DNA of 64,000 nucleotides from Marinobacter nauticus (GTDB lineage Bacteria > Pseudomonadota > Gammaproteobacteria > Enterobacterales > Shewanellaceae): NCBI RefSeq assembly GCF_019801015.1, contig NZ_JAHVJZ010000009.1, positions 124,001 to 188,000 of the forward strand, in the 5' to 3' direction. Both the position numbers and the translations under genes were made by a program. Shown here piece by piece: positions 1 through 8,880 of the stretch (within the stretch, counting starts at the first letter, position 1; every line of letters begins with the position of its first letter). The notes beneath the pieces are model-generated. The model ran no database searches. It was not told where the DNA came from and saw nothing but the letters and a program-made list of their open reading frames with translations.

Positions 1-476
1 TCGTTAACACCGACGCCGAAGGCCGCCTGGTGCTGGCGGACGGTCTGATCGCCGCCAACGAGGCCGGCGCCGAGCGCATCATCAATGCCGCCACCCTGAC
101 CGGTGCCGCGGCCGTGGCGCTGGGCGACGACTACAACGCCCTGTTCAGCCTGGATGACGAAGCCGCAGAGGATGCGCTGGATGCCGCCGCCGAAGTGGAT
201 GAAGGCTTGTGGCGTCTGCCGCTGGAACCGTTCCACGCCGACAAGTGCCCGTCTCCGTTTGCTGACACCGCCAACAGCCGTGCAGTGAAAGGCGGCGGCA
301 CCGGTGGCGCGTCCAACGCCGCGGGCTTCCTCAGCCGTTTTGCCGGCACCCCGCCGAAAGGCTGGCTGCACTTTGACCTGGCCGGCAGCTACGCCGACAG
401 CGATAACGGCCAGCATGCCACCGGCGCTACCGGCATGGGCATGTTGACCATCGCCAACCTGCTGCTGAAAGCGTAA
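1..476 (+). CDS. pepB: Peptidase B / M17 leucyl aminopeptidase, C-terminal part
   Basis: The gene enters from the left edge in frame (first full codon at base 3) and ends at a TAA at 474-476, so only about 158 C-terminal residues are present. They begin with the M17 signature VNTDAEGRLVLAD, whose Asp and Glu bind the two catalytic metals and whose Arg is catalytic. ATLTGAA and a late GATGMGMLTIANLL tail are typical of the hexameric cytosolic aminopeptidases. The spacing and the tail fit the enterobacterial PepB branch better than PepA. The enzyme removes N-terminal residues from peptides in the cytoplasm during peptide turnover. A strong terminator follows at once, so this is the last gene of its unit. 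Family assignment is firm; PepB rather than PepA is inference from a fragment. Confidence 0.88.
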   Translation, partial: VNTDAEGRLVLADGLIAANEAGAERIINAATLTGAAAVALGDDYNALFSLDDEAAEDALDAAAEVDEGLWRLPLEPFHADKCPSPFADTANSRAVKGGGTGGASNAAGFLSRFAGTPPKGWLHFDLAGSYADSDNGQHATGATGMGMLTIANLLLKA

Positions 477-498
477 GTCTGACGCGGTGGCAACCCGA

Positions 499-530
499 CG
501 CCCCGGCGGTTCTCCGCCGGGGCGTTTTTC
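499..530 (+). terminator. Intrinsic terminator after pepB
   Basis: A perfect 11-bp GC-rich stem (499-509 with 514-524) with a TTCT tetraloop is followed by a run of five T. It lies 23 bases after the pepB stop codon and separates it from the DM13 gene. Confidence 0.9.
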
Positions 531-617
531 GTTTCGGTGAGTAAAGTTGCCCGAGGATGAAAGGCAACCCCGTTTTCCCCGGTTTAAGCTAACCAAACGC
601 TTTAAGGAGAAACGCGG

Positions 618-1094
618 ATGAGTTTAAGGAAACCCCTGTTGTTGTTGACCAGCCACACGCTGGTGGCCGCCATTGGCTTTGCGGTTGGCATCTACACCCT
701 GCCCATTCTGACCGCGCCGGACAGCCCGGAGCTGGCCCAGGTGCAAACGACCGCAGCGCAAGCGCTCTATCGTGGCCAGTTTGTCCGGGACCTGAAGGAC
801 AGCGACAGTCTGCATTGGGGAGAAGGGGAAGTGACCATCGGCACCGATGCCATCACTCTGGTGGGTAAGCTGGCGCCCGGCCCGGATTACAAGGTGTACC
901 TGTCGCCGCAGTTTGTGGAAACGGAAGCGGACTTTAACCGGCTGAAGTCCACCATGGTGCAGGTGGGCAGCGTTTCCACCTTCGACAACTTTATTGTGCC
1001 GCTGTCCGGCCAGGTGGACCCCAGCCAGTACAGCAGCGTCATTATCTGGTGCGAGTCGTTCGGCCAGTTTATTACCGCTGCCCGCTACCAGTAA
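618..1094 (+). CDS. Exported or membrane-anchored DM13 domain protein
   Basis: 158 residues. Residues 8-30 form one hydrophobic segment that could be a signal anchor or an uncleaved signal peptide, and the rest should be outside the cytoplasmic membrane. From about residue 50 onward the sequence matches the DM13 fold: ALYRGQFV, the glycine/acid turn GEGEVTIG, the KVYLSPQF strand, and a late VIIWCESFGQFITAARY with the single conserved Cys of the domain. DM13 domains are proposed to take part in electron transfer through this Cys, but the bacterial role is unknown. A good Shine-Dalgarno (AAGGAGA) lies 8 bases before the ATG. The gene stands alone between two terminators. Confidence 0.8.
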   Translation: MSLRKPLLLLTSHTLVAAIGFAVGIYTLPILTAPDSPELAQVQTTAAQALYRGQFVRDLKDSDSLHWGEGEVTIGTDAITLVGKLAPGPDYKVYLSPQFVETEADFNRLKSTMVQVGSVSTFDNFIVPLSGQVDPSQYSSVIIWCESFGQFITAARYQ

Positions 1095-1111
1095 CGGCGG
1101 CACCGGAATAA

Positions 1112-1137
1112 GAAGGGGGCCTAGTGGCCCCCTTCCT
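1112..1137. terminator. Bidirectional terminator between DM13 gene and thpR
   Basis: A 10-bp stem GAAGGGGGCC/GGCCCCCTTC with a TAGT loop (1112-1135). It overlaps the last codons of the convergent thpR gene. The following T-run is short, so efficiency is uncertain. Confidence 0.65.
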
Positions 1138-1657
1138 GTTTCCAGCGTCTGATGCTGTGGTATTCCACCCCTTTGCGCTCAAACAGCGACACCATCAGGT
1201 CCACCTCCTGCAGCGTCATCGGCACCGGTTTGATCTCCGGCAGCGTCCCCTCCAGTCGATTCACCCCACGAAACAGGGTGACATGGGGCCGGAACGGCGC
1301 GTGGCTCTGGTGCAGGCCGTGCTCCGCCGCATCCCGGCGCAGGGCGTAGGCCAGCTCCGCCAACGCCAGCGGGGTGTGATTGGTGGTGGCGCACAGCACG
1401 CCCGCCCGGGGCCAGTAGGCCAGACGGTTCAGCTCCAGCGTCATCTCGGGCACTTCCAGCGCCGCCCAGCGGCTCAGCAATGCGGCTTTCTGCTGCTGGG
1501 TGACGTTACCGAGAAAGGCCAGGGTCAGGTGGAAGTTGGCCGCAGGCACCACCCGGGCCTGGCCACCCAGGGTTTTACCCAGTTGTGCCTGAAGGCGGAT
1601 CAGCTCCAACTGACTGATTCGGTTCAGAGGGACGGAGAAAAAGAGGCGCTCCGCCAT
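1121..1657 (-). CDS. thpR: RNA 2',3'-cyclic phosphodiesterase (LigT/ThpR family)
   Basis: 178 residues beginning MAERLFF. I chose this ATG because AAAGGAGA stands just before it on the minus strand and because the family starts close to the first beta strand; a longer in-frame extension upstream has no family similarity. Two H-x-T-L motifs, HLTLAF and HVTLFR, are the catalytic histidine pairs of the 2H phosphoesterase superfamily. The enzyme opens 2',3'-cyclic phosphates on RNA, and in vitro can join tRNA halves through 2'-5' bonds. It is divergent from hrpB, with the two starts about 80 bases apart, so they share a promoter region. Confidence 0.9.
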   Translation of the reverse strand: MAERLFFSVPLNRISQLELIRLQAQLGKTLGGQARVVPAANFHLTLAFLGNVTQQQKAALLSRWAALEVPEMTLELNRLAYWPRAGVLCATTNHTPLALAELAYALRRDAAEHGLHQSHAPFRPHVTLFRGVNRLEGTLPEIKPVPMTLQEVDLMVSLFERKGVEYHSIRRWKQEGGH

Positions 1658-1737
1658 GGTGTCTCCTTTTGGCTCGCTTGGCCTGTCGGTGGCCGGACAG
1701 TAAACTAAGGCCCCTTTTGGCCCCAGAGAGTCTCGGT

Positions 1738-4215
1738 TTGTCGACATCGCCGATACAGGATCTGTTCCCCAGCATCCGCGAAAACCTGTCCCGACACAAT
1801 CAGTTGATTCTTCGCGCCCCCACGGGTGCGGGGAAATCCACCGCATTGCCGCTGGCGATGCTGGACTGGTCAGAAATCGACGGCAAAATCCTGCTGCTGG
1901 AGCCCCGTCGTCTGGCGGCGCGGATGATCGCCCGCTACCTGGCAAAGTGCCTGGGCGAGAAAGTGGGCCAGACCGTCGGTCTGCGGGTGCGTGGGGAAAC
2001 CCAGGTCAGTAAAGCCACCCGCCTTGAGGTCGTGACTGAAGGGGTGCTGACCCGGCTTATCCAGTCCGACCCGGAACTGAGCGGCGTCAGCCTGATCCTG
2101 TTCGATGAGGTGCACGAACGTCATCTGGCCACCGATCTGGCCCTGGCCCTGGCGCTGGAGGTACAGGGCGGATTGCGGGATGACCTCAAACTGATGCTGA
2201 TGTCCGCCACCCTGCAGGGCCAGCCGCTGTCGACACTGATGCCGGACGCGCCGTTGCTGGAAAGTGAAGGACGCAGCTTCCCGGTCACCATCGAATACGC
2301 GCCGGTGGCCACTGGCCAGCCCTGGCTGCCGGCGTTGGTCAGCCAGGTGCGTCGTCAGCTGGCCAGCAACGACGGTAACCTGCTGGTGTTTCTCCCCGGA
2401 ATGGGGGAGATCCGCGCGGCCGAGGAGCAGCTCAGTGGCCAGGTGGCGGAGAACGTCGATCTTTGTCCGCTGTACGGCCAGCTTTCGGGCGCCGAACAGG
2501 ATCGCGCGGTGTCGGTACCGGCCCCCGGCCGCCGCAAAGTGGTGCTGGCCACCAATCTGGCGGAATCCAGTCTGACCATCGACGGCATTACCGTGGTGGT
2601 GGACGCCGGTTACCAGCGACGCGCCAGCCTGAACCTGCGCACCGGCCAGACCCGGCTGGAACTGGCCCGAATCAGCCAGTCCTCCGCTGATCAACGCGCT
2701 GGCCGGGCCGGCCGTCTGGCGCCGGGCCATTGCGTGCGGCTGTGGAGCGAAACCCAGCAGCAGGGGATGGCGGAAGCGGAGTTGCCGGAGATCCAACGGG
2801 CGGATCTGCTCAGTCTGGTGCTGGAGCTGGCCGCCTGGGGCACCACCGATTTGAACGAACTGGCCTGGCTCAGTCCACCACCAGACGGCGCGGTGGCAAG
2901 GGCGCGAGCGCTGCTGCAACGGTTGGAGCTGGTGGCCGGGGATGGCCGCATCACCGCACTGGGTCAGCGGGTGCACCGACTGGGTGCCGATCCGCGCCTG
3001 GGCCACATGCTGGTGAAGGCCGCCGAGTGGGAAACCGACTCCGGAGAAGCCGGGGTATTGCGGCTGGCCTGCGATCTGGCCGCCTTACTGGAGGAGGGTG
3101 ACCCGCTTCGGGGACGTCAGGTGGGCGCTGATCTGGGCCGCCGCCTGGACGCGGCAAGGGGAGGACGCTATCGCCAGATGGCGGACAAATGGTGGCATCA
3201 GCTCAAGGGGCCCCATGCTTCCAGCCCGGCCCATCACAGCGAAGCCGGCTGGCTGCTGGCACTGGCCTACCCGGATCGCATCGCCCAGGGGCGTGGCGGC
3301 AGCGGCCACCGCTTTCTGCTCTCCGGCGGCGCCGGCGCCATGCTGGAGGAGTCCGACCCACTTTGTGCTGAGCCCTACCTGGTGGTGGCCAGCCTGAATG
3401 AGCGGGCCGGGCAGGGCGATGCCCGCATCCATCTGGCGGCCGCGCTGGACCTGAACGCCCTCAAGGCGGTGCAGCCCGGACTGTTTGAGACCGCCCGGCA
3501 CGCGGGTCTGGAAGGGCCCAATGGCACCCTGAAAGCGGAGCAACAAACCCGCATCGGTGCACTGGTGGTGGCGCGGGAGCGGCTGTCCGACCTGACCGAA
3601 GCGGATTACCGACTGGCGCTGCTGGACCACGTCCGCCGCAAGGGGCTGGACGTGCTGCCCTGGAGCGAGCGGGCCCGGACTCTGCAGGCGCGGGTGATGC
3701 TGGCGCGGCAACATCTGACCGGCGTGGATTGGCCGGTGCTGACCAACAGCGCACTGGAAAACAGCCTGGAGCAGTGGCTGGGCCCCTACCTGGCGGGACT
3801 GACCAAAACCGGCCAGCTGAAGCAGTTGGACCTGCACCAGATCCTGATGGACCGGGTGCCCTGGGAGGCGCAGTCGCTGCTCAGCAAGGAGCTGCCGGAG
3901 CGACTGACCGTGCCCACCGGCAGCGCACTGGCGTTGCATTACCACGAGGGGGGCGTCAAGCTGGCGGTCCGGGTGCAGGAGATCTACGGCCAGAGTGACA
4001 CGCCGAGACTGGCCCGCGGAGCCCTGCCGGTGACGCTGGAACTGCTGTCGCCGGCGCAACGCCCCATACAAATTACCCAGGATCTGGCCGCTTTTTGGGC
4101 CGGGGCCTGGACCGAGGTGAAAAAGGAGATGCGGGGACGCTACCCCAAGCATCTGTGGCCGGATGACCCCGCCAATACGGCGCCAACCCGCAAGACCAAG
4201 CGGCACCTGAGTTGA
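1738..4215 (+). CDS. hrpB: ATP-dependent helicase HrpB
   Basis: About 825 residues from a TTG at 1738 (MSTSPIQDLF), which matches the usual HrpB beginning. There is no ATG at this position, and an upstream TTG at 1669 is possible but adds non-conserved sequence. Walker A is APTGAGKST (27-35), the DEAH-type box is DEVHER (123-128), motif III is SAT (156-158), and motif VI reads QRAGRAGRL. Downstream come the winged-helix/ratchet region and the HrpB C-terminal domain. The family comprises DExH RNA helicases of unsettled role in bacteria. The next gene encodes PBP1b; hrpB-mrcB is a conserved neighbourhood in gammaproteobacteria. Start codon uncertain, identity firm. Confidence 0.93.
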   Translation: MSTSPIQDLFPSIRENLSRHNQLILRAPTGAGKSTALPLAMLDWSEIDGKILLLEPRRLAARMIARYLAKCLGEKVGQTVGLRVRGETQVSKATRLEVVTEGVLTRLIQSDPELSGVSLILFDEVHERHLATDLALALALEVQGGLRDDLKLMLMSATLQGQPLSTLMPDAPLLESEGRSFPVTIEYAPVATGQPWLPALVSQVRRQLASNDGNLLVFLPGMGEIRAAEEQLSGQVAENVDLCPLYGQLSGAEQDRAVSVPAPGRRKVVLATNLAESSLTIDGITVVVDAGYQRRASLNLRTGQTRLELARISQSSADQRAGRAGRLAPGHCVRLWSETQQQGMAEAELPEIQRADLLSLVLELAAWGTTDLNELAWLSPPPDGAVARARALLQRLELVAGDGRITALGQRVHRLGADPRLGHMLVKAAEWETDSGEAGVLRLACDLAALLEEGDPLRGRQVGADLGRRLDAARGGRYRQMADKWWHQLKGPHASSPAHHSEAGWLLALAYPDRIAQGRGGSGHRFLLSGGAGAMLEESDPLCAEPYLVVASLNERAGQGDARIHLAAALDLNALKAVQPGLFETARHAGLEGPNGTLKAEQQTRIGALVVARERLSDLTEADYRLALLDHVRRKGLDVLPWSERARTLQARVMLARQHLTGVDWPVLTNSALENSLEQWLGPYLAGLTKTGQLKQLDLHQILMDRVPWEAQSLLSKELPERLTVPTGSALALHYHEGGVKLAVRVQEIYGQSDTPRLARGALPVTLELLSPAQRPIQITQDLAAFWAGAWTEVKKEMRGRYPKHLWPDDPANTAPTRKTKRHLS

Positions 4216-4233
4216 TTCGATTACTGAAAGACC

Positions 4234-6570
4234 ATGGCTAAGACTCCGAAAAAGGCCGCGAGCAGCGGCAAAAAGAAACCCGCGAAAGGCCGCAACAGCA
4301 GCCCGAGCCGGATGAAGCGCTTTGCGCTGTTGATTGGCAAGCTGGCCCTGGTTGGCTTTGCCGTGGTGGCGCTGTACGGGATCTACCTGGATACCCAGAT
4401 CGCCCGCAAATTCGAAGGCCAGCGCTGGTACCTGCCGGCGCAGGTGTTTGCCCGCCCGATGAGCCTCTATCCCGGTGCGCCGGTGACCCACAAACAGCTG
4501 AAAGAGGAGCTGGCGCTGCTGGGCTACCGCAACACCGGACAGGCCGCCAACGAAGGGGAGTTTGCCGTCGCGGTGGGGCGGATCGAGATCTTCCGTCGCG
4601 CTTTTGATGGCCCCAACGGCTTTGAGTCGCCGACGCGGGTGATGGTCCACTTCAATGAAAACCGGGTGACCCGGCTGGTGCGCTCCTCCGATGGGCGCGA
4701 CCTGGGCTTCCTGCAGCTGGAACCGCTGCTGCTGGACCGCATCATCACCGGCAACACCGAAGACCGGCTGTTTGTGCCGCGCGAGGGGATCCCGGAATCA
4801 CTGGTGTCGGCGCTGCTGCGCACCGAAGACAACCAGTTCTATCGGCATCATGGCCTCTCCTTTTCCGGCATCGCCCGGGCGGCACTGGCCAACCTGAAAG
4901 CGGGCCGCACCGTACAGGGCGGCAGTACCCTGACCCAGCAGCTGGCCAAAAACTTCTTCCTGACCCGTGACCGTACCCTGGTGCGTAAGGTCAACGAAGC
5001 GCTGATGGCGCTGATCATCGACGCCCGCTACAGCAAGGATGAGATCCTCGAGGCCTACCTCAATGAGGTGTACATGGGGCAGGACGGCAAGATCGCCATT
5101 CATGGCGTGGGTCTGGCCGCCTGGCACTACTTCGGCACCCCGCTGGATGAGCTCAACCTGGCCCAGCAGGCGCTGCTGGTGGCGATGATCAAAGGCCCCA
5201 GTTACTACAACCCGTGGCGCTACCCGGAGCGGGCCATGGGCCGTCGTGACCTGGTGCTGAAGCTGATGATCGAAGAGGGGCTGATCACGCCGAAGCAGTA
5301 CAGCACCTACACCCAGATGGATCTGGCCCTGCGCGATCCCAACTGGCGTCAGCGTCATAAGCTGCCCGCTTTCCGCACCCTGATGCAGCGGGAGCTGTCG
5401 CAGCGCTTTGGCGACAACGTGCTCAATCAATCCGGCCTGAAGGTCTACACCACCCTTGACCCCCTCGCTCAGCAGTCCGCCGAAAAGGCGGTGAAAGAGG
5501 GGATGGCGCAGATGGTGAAGGACCGCAAAGACGAACAGCTTCAGGCCGCCATGGTGGTGGTGGACCGCTACAACGGCGGCGTGCTGGCCGTGGTTGGCGA
5601 CCGGGACCCCAGCTTCCTCGGCTTTAACCGTGCCCTCGATGCCCGTCGACCGGTGGGCTCCTTGCTCAAACCGTTTGTGTACGAAACCGCACTGGAAGCG
5701 CCGGACCGGTTCAGTCTGGCGACGCCGCTGAAGGATGAGCCGATCAGCCTCAAGAGCGGCGGTGGTCAGGTGTGGTCACCGCAGAACGTGGATAAGGCGT
5801 TCCGCGGTCAGGCCAGCCTGCTGGACAGCCTGGTGTTCTCCTACAACGTGCCGACCGTCAATCTGGGCATGGCCATCGGCCTCGACCCGGTGATCAGCAC
5901 CCTGCGCAAAGCCGGCTGGCCCAGCAAGATCACCGCCAATCCGGCGTTGCTGCTGGGCGCGCTGGATGCCAGTCCGCTCCAGGTCGCTCAGCTGTACCAG
6001 ACCCTGGCCGACGGAGGGCGCTATCGCCCGCTGTACGCCATTGGTCATGTGCTCAACAAAGAGGGCGAGCGACTGGTGGAGCAGAAGACCAGCTCCGAGC
6101 AGGTGCTGTCGGCGCAGGCCAGCTGGCTCACCAACTACGCCATGACTCAGGTGGTAGAGCGCGGCACCGCCCGTCGCCTCAAGCAGCAGTACCCCCACAC
6201 CACCCTGGCTGGCAAAACCGGCACCACCACCGCAGGCCGAGACGCCTGGTACGCAGGCTTCGATGATCGTGACGTGGTGGTGACCTGGGTTGGCCGGGAC
6301 GACAACTCCGATGCGGGCCTGTACGGCAGCTCAGCGGCTTTGCCGCTGTATCAGCGTTATCTCAATGCCCGCGAGCCGCTGTCGCTGGTGCTGACCCGCC
6401 CCGGTGGCATCGTCAATGGCCATTTCCAGCTCGCGTCCGGTCTTCCAGTGGCGGAGGATTGCATTGGTGCCGAGGCGTTGCCGGCGGACGTTGGCAGCTG
6501 GCCGGACCCCCGTGGCTGCGAAGGGGGAGAGCGGGCCAGGAACTGGCTTGAGCGATTATTTAACTTCTGA
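4234..6570 (+). CDS. mrcB: Penicillin-binding protein 1B
   Basis: 778 residues, the usual PBP1b size. A basic cytoplasmic tail (1-30) precedes one membrane segment (about 31-52). A UB2H-type region follows (YLPAQVFARP onward), then the GT51 glycosyltransferase with catalytic Glu198 in EDNQFY and GGSTLTQQLAKNFF. The transpeptidase domain carries SLLK (Ser476 nucleophile), SYN (536-538) and KTGT (661-664). It polymerises and crosslinks peptidoglycan on the periplasmic face; the UB2H domain is where the lipoprotein activator LpoB docks in enterobacteria. The start lies 18 bases after hrpB with a weak ribosome site (GAAAG), which suggests cotranscription. Complete, with all catalytic residues present. 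Confidence 0.95.
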   Translation: MAKTPKKAASSGKKKPAKGRNSSPSRMKRFALLIGKLALVGFAVVALYGIYLDTQIARKFEGQRWYLPAQVFARPMSLYPGAPVTHKQLKEELALLGYRNTGQAANEGEFAVAVGRIEIFRRAFDGPNGFESPTRVMVHFNENRVTRLVRSSDGRDLGFLQLEPLLLDRIITGNTEDRLFVPREGIPESLVSALLRTEDNQFYRHHGLSFSGIARAALANLKAGRTVQGGSTLTQQLAKNFFLTRDRTLVRKVNEALMALIIDARYSKDEILEAYLNEVYMGQDGKIAIHGVGLAAWHYFGTPLDELNLAQQALLVAMIKGPSYYNPWRYPERAMGRRDLVLKLMIEEGLITPKQYSTYTQMDLALRDPNWRQRHKLPAFRTLMQRELSQRFGDNVLNQSGLKVYTTLDPLAQQSAEKAVKEGMAQMVKDRKDEQLQAAMVVVDRYNGGVLAVVGDRDPSFLGFNRALDARRPVGSLLKPFVYETALEAPDRFSLATPLKDEPISLKSGGGQVWSPQNVDKAFRGQASLLDSLVFSYNVPTVNLGMAIGLDPVISTLRKAGWPSKITANPALLLGALDASPLQVAQLYQTLADGGRYRPLYAIGHVLNKEGERLVEQKTSSEQVLSAQASWLTNYAMTQVVERGTARRLKQQYPHTTLAGKTGTTTAGRDAWYAGFDDRDVVVTWVGRDDNSDAGLYGSSAALPLYQRYLNAREPLSLVLTRPGGIVNGHFQLASGLPVAEDCIGAEALPADVGSWPDPRGCEGGERARNWLERLFNF

Positions 6571-6604
6571 AGGGACGAATGACGCATTTTTCGCCGTTCG
6601 AATA

Positions 6605-6632
6605 TTGTTATTCACCACTTTTGAAATATTAT
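6605..6632 (+). promoter_or_regulatory. Candidate sigma-70 promoter for yfcC
   Basis: TTGTTA (6605-6610) and TATTAT (6627-6632) are separated by 16 bases in an AT-rich gap of 98 bases, and lie 36 bases before the yfcC ATG. The -10 matches five of six consensus bases and the -35 four of six. Prediction only. Confidence 0.4.
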
Positions 6633-6668
6633 GCAGCGGATAACTATAACTCCTCTTGGTGATGCAGA

Positions 6669-8204
6669 ATGAGTGACGCCTCTAACCCACAAGCCGCCTC
6701 CGGGGCGGCTTCTTCACGCTGGCAGATGCCAGATACCCTGATCCTGATCTTTTTCGTGGCCCTGCTGGCCATGGGACTGACCTACCTGATCCCCGCTGGC
6801 AGCTTCCAGACCGAAGAGATCCACTACATGGTGGACGGTGTTGAGAAGTCCCGCACCGTGGTGGACCCGGACTCCTTCCAGTACGCCCTCGATGAAAACG
6901 GTGATGTGCTGTACAACCAGGTGGGCCTGTTTGAAGGGGGCGGCGGCGTCGGCTTCCTGAACTTCCCGTTTGAAGGTCTGGTGTCCGGCTCCAAGTGGGG
7001 CAGCGCCATCGGCGTGATCATGTTTATGCTGGTGATTGGCGGTGCCTTTGGTGTGGTGATGCGCACCGGTACCATCGACAACGGCATTCTGCGTCTGATC
7101 AGCAAAACTCAGGGTAACGAAGCGCTGTTTATTCCGGTGATGTTCTCCCTGTTCTCGCTGGGGGGCGCGGTGTTCGGCATGGGCGAAGAGGCGGTGGCCT
7201 TTGCCATCATCATTGCGCCGCTGATGATTCGACTGGGCTACGACGGCGTCACCACGGTGATGGTGACCTACGTGGCCACCCAGGTCGGCTTTGGTGCCTC
7301 CTGGATGAACCCCTTCTCCGTCGCGGTGGCCCAGGGCATCGCCGGGGTGCCGGTACTGTCCGGTGCTGAGTACCGTATCGCGCTCTGGGTGGGCTTCACC
7401 CTGGTGGGCATCCTCTTCACCATGTGGTACGCCCGTGGCGTCAAAGCCGACCCGACCCGCTCCTACAGCTACCGCACCGACAAGCACTTCCGTGACCAGC
7501 CGATGGGCGACGTCGCCTCCAGCCGCTGGAATCTGGGTGACACCCTGGTGATGCTGACCGTGCTCGCCACCATGGTGTGGGTGATCTGGGGTGTGGTGGT
7601 GAACGCCTGGTACATTCCGGAAATCGCGTCCCAGTTCTTTACCATGGGTCTGGTAGCGGGTCTGATTGGGGTGTTCTTCCGCCTCAACAACATGACCATG
7701 AACGACGTGGCCTCCTCCTTCAAAGAGGGTGCGGCGATCATGCTGCCGGCGGCCCTGCTGGTGGGCTGTGCCAAGGGCATTCTGCTGCTCCTGGGCGGCG
7801 GCGAAGCCTCCGAGCCGACCGTACTGAACTCCATCCTCAACAGCGCGGGCAACACCATCGGTGGCATGCCGGAAGTGCTGTCTGCCTGGTTTATGCTGCT
7901 GTTCCAGTCGGTGTTCAACTTCTTCGTGACCTCCGGTTCCGGCCAGGCGGCTTTGACCATGCCGCTGATGGCACCGCTGGCGGATCTGGTGGGCGTAACC
8001 CGTCAGGTGGCGGTACTGGCGTTCCAGCTGGGTGATGGCTTCACCAACGTGATTGTCCCCACCTCGGCGCCGCTGATGGCGACCCTGGGCGTCTGCCGCG
8101 TGGATTGGGGTGACTGGGCCCGCTTCTGCTGGCGCTTTATGCTGCTGCTGTTCGTGCTGGCCAGCGTGGCCGTGGTGGGCGCGCATCTGGCAGGTTACGC
8201 CTGA
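6669..8204 (+). CDS. yfcC: YfcC-family membrane carrier (anaerobic C4-dicarboxylate/basic amino-acid antiporter type)
   Basis: 511 residues with roughly a dozen hydrophobic segments. The N-terminal MPDTLILIFFVALLAMGLTYLIP and the internal GFGASWMNPFSVAVAQG and TSGSGQAALTMP stretches are typical of the YfcC/ArcD-related ion transporter group. Members sit in the inner membrane and are annotated as C4-dicarboxylate carriers or arginine/ornithine-type antiporters, but few substrates are proven. The gene has its own promoter-like region and a terminator behind it, so it is probably monocistronic. Nothing adjacent indicates the substrate. Family confident, substrate unknown. Confidence 0.82.
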   Translation: MSDASNPQAASGAASSRWQMPDTLILIFFVALLAMGLTYLIPAGSFQTEEIHYMVDGVEKSRTVVDPDSFQYALDENGDVLYNQVGLFEGGGGVGFLNFPFEGLVSGSKWGSAIGVIMFMLVIGGAFGVVMRTGTIDNGILRLISKTQGNEALFIPVMFSLFSLGGAVFGMGEEAVAFAIIIAPLMIRLGYDGVTTVMVTYVATQVGFGASWMNPFSVAVAQGIAGVPVLSGAEYRIALWVGFTLVGILFTMWYARGVKADPTRSYSYRTDKHFRDQPMGDVASSRWNLGDTLVMLTVLATMVWVIWGVVVNAWYIPEIASQFFTMGLVAGLIGVFFRLNNMTMNDVASSFKEGAAIMLPAALLVGCAKGILLLLGGGEASEPTVLNSILNSAGNTIGGMPEVLSAWFMLLFQSVFNFFVTSGSGQAALTMPLMAPLADLVGVTRQVAVLAFQLGDGFTNVIVPTSAPLMATLGVCRVDWGDWARFCWRFMLLLFVLASVAVVGAHLAGYA

Positions 8205-8238
8205 CCTTTCGCTTCGCCGCATTAGCACAAATACTATA

Positions 8239-8262
8239 AGCGGGCCTCTGGCCCGCTTTTTC
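8239..8262 (+). terminator. Intrinsic terminator after yfcC
   Basis: AGCGGGCC/GGCCCGCT, a perfect 8-bp stem with a TCT loop (8239-8257), leads directly into five T. Confidence 0.88.
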
Positions 8263-8281
8263 CTGACGTAACGAGGCGGTA

Positions 8282-8872
8282 ATGGGAAAGCGGATCCTCT
8301 GCATCGACACCGAACTGACCTGCTGGGATGACCCGGCATTTCAGAAAGCCCAGACGTTGGAGATCATCCAGTTCGGGCTGGCGGAGATCGATCTGGACCG
8401 CTTTACCGTCAGTCGCAGCGGCAGCTACTACGTCACCAACACCCGCCACGGCATCAGCAAGTTCTGTTACGACCTCACCGGCATCAGCCAGAAAACCCTG
8501 GATAAACGAGGCATGCCACTGGCACAGGCGGCGGAGCTGATGACCCAGAAGTGGGGCGTCGGTCAGCGCTGGAATGCGCTGGTCAGCTGGGGCGATGAGC
8601 GGGCCTGCATGGAACCGGACTTTGTCGCCAAAGGGGTGGCGTACCCTTTTCACAACAGCCTGATGAATCTGGAAGACTACTTCCGCTTCAGCTTCTGCCA
8701 GAAACGGCGTGAGAAGGCGTCGCTGAAAAGCGCCGCCATCCGCTACGGGGTGGAAGTGGCGCAGCCTCAACACAACGCCGAGGCGGACGCCCTCACCCTG
8801 GCCAACCTGGTGATGGCGATGATCCGTGCCGGTGACCTCTACCCCGCGCTCAAGCCCGGGGATGACCTGTAA
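8282..8872 (+). CDS. DEDDh 3'-5' exonuclease, ERI1/KapD-like
   Basis: 196 residues. The DEDDh residues can be followed through the protein: Asp9 and Glu11 (CIDTEL), Asp105 (SWGDERA), then His164 and Asp169 (HNAEADALTLA). The insert ISKFCYDLTGISQKTLD is characteristic of the ERI1/3'hExo branch rather than of RNase T or DnaQ, which suggests structured RNA 3' ends as substrate. It ends two bases before the next ORF, with which it is very likely cotranscribed. The substrate in bacteria is not known. Confidence 0.8.
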   Translation: MGKRILCIDTELTCWDDPAFQKAQTLEIIQFGLAEIDLDRFTVSRSGSYYVTNTRHGISKFCYDLTGISQKTLDKRGMPLAQAAELMTQKWGVGQRWNALVSWGDERACMEPDFVAKGVAYPFHNSLMNLEDYFRFSFCQKRREKASLKSAAIRYGVEVAQPQHNAEADALTLANLVMAMIRAGDLYPALKPGDDL

Positions 8873-8880
8873 GGATGGTT

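Noticed and set aside
6602-6618. ARG box-like sequence upstream of yfcC (GAATATTGTTATTCA)
   Set aside because: The half-sites are six bases apart instead of the four needed for an ArgR box.
6714-8339. Minus-strand open frame of 541 codons, His-rich
   Set aside because: Shadow of yfcC; its His-rich look comes from the reverse complement of hydrophobic codons.
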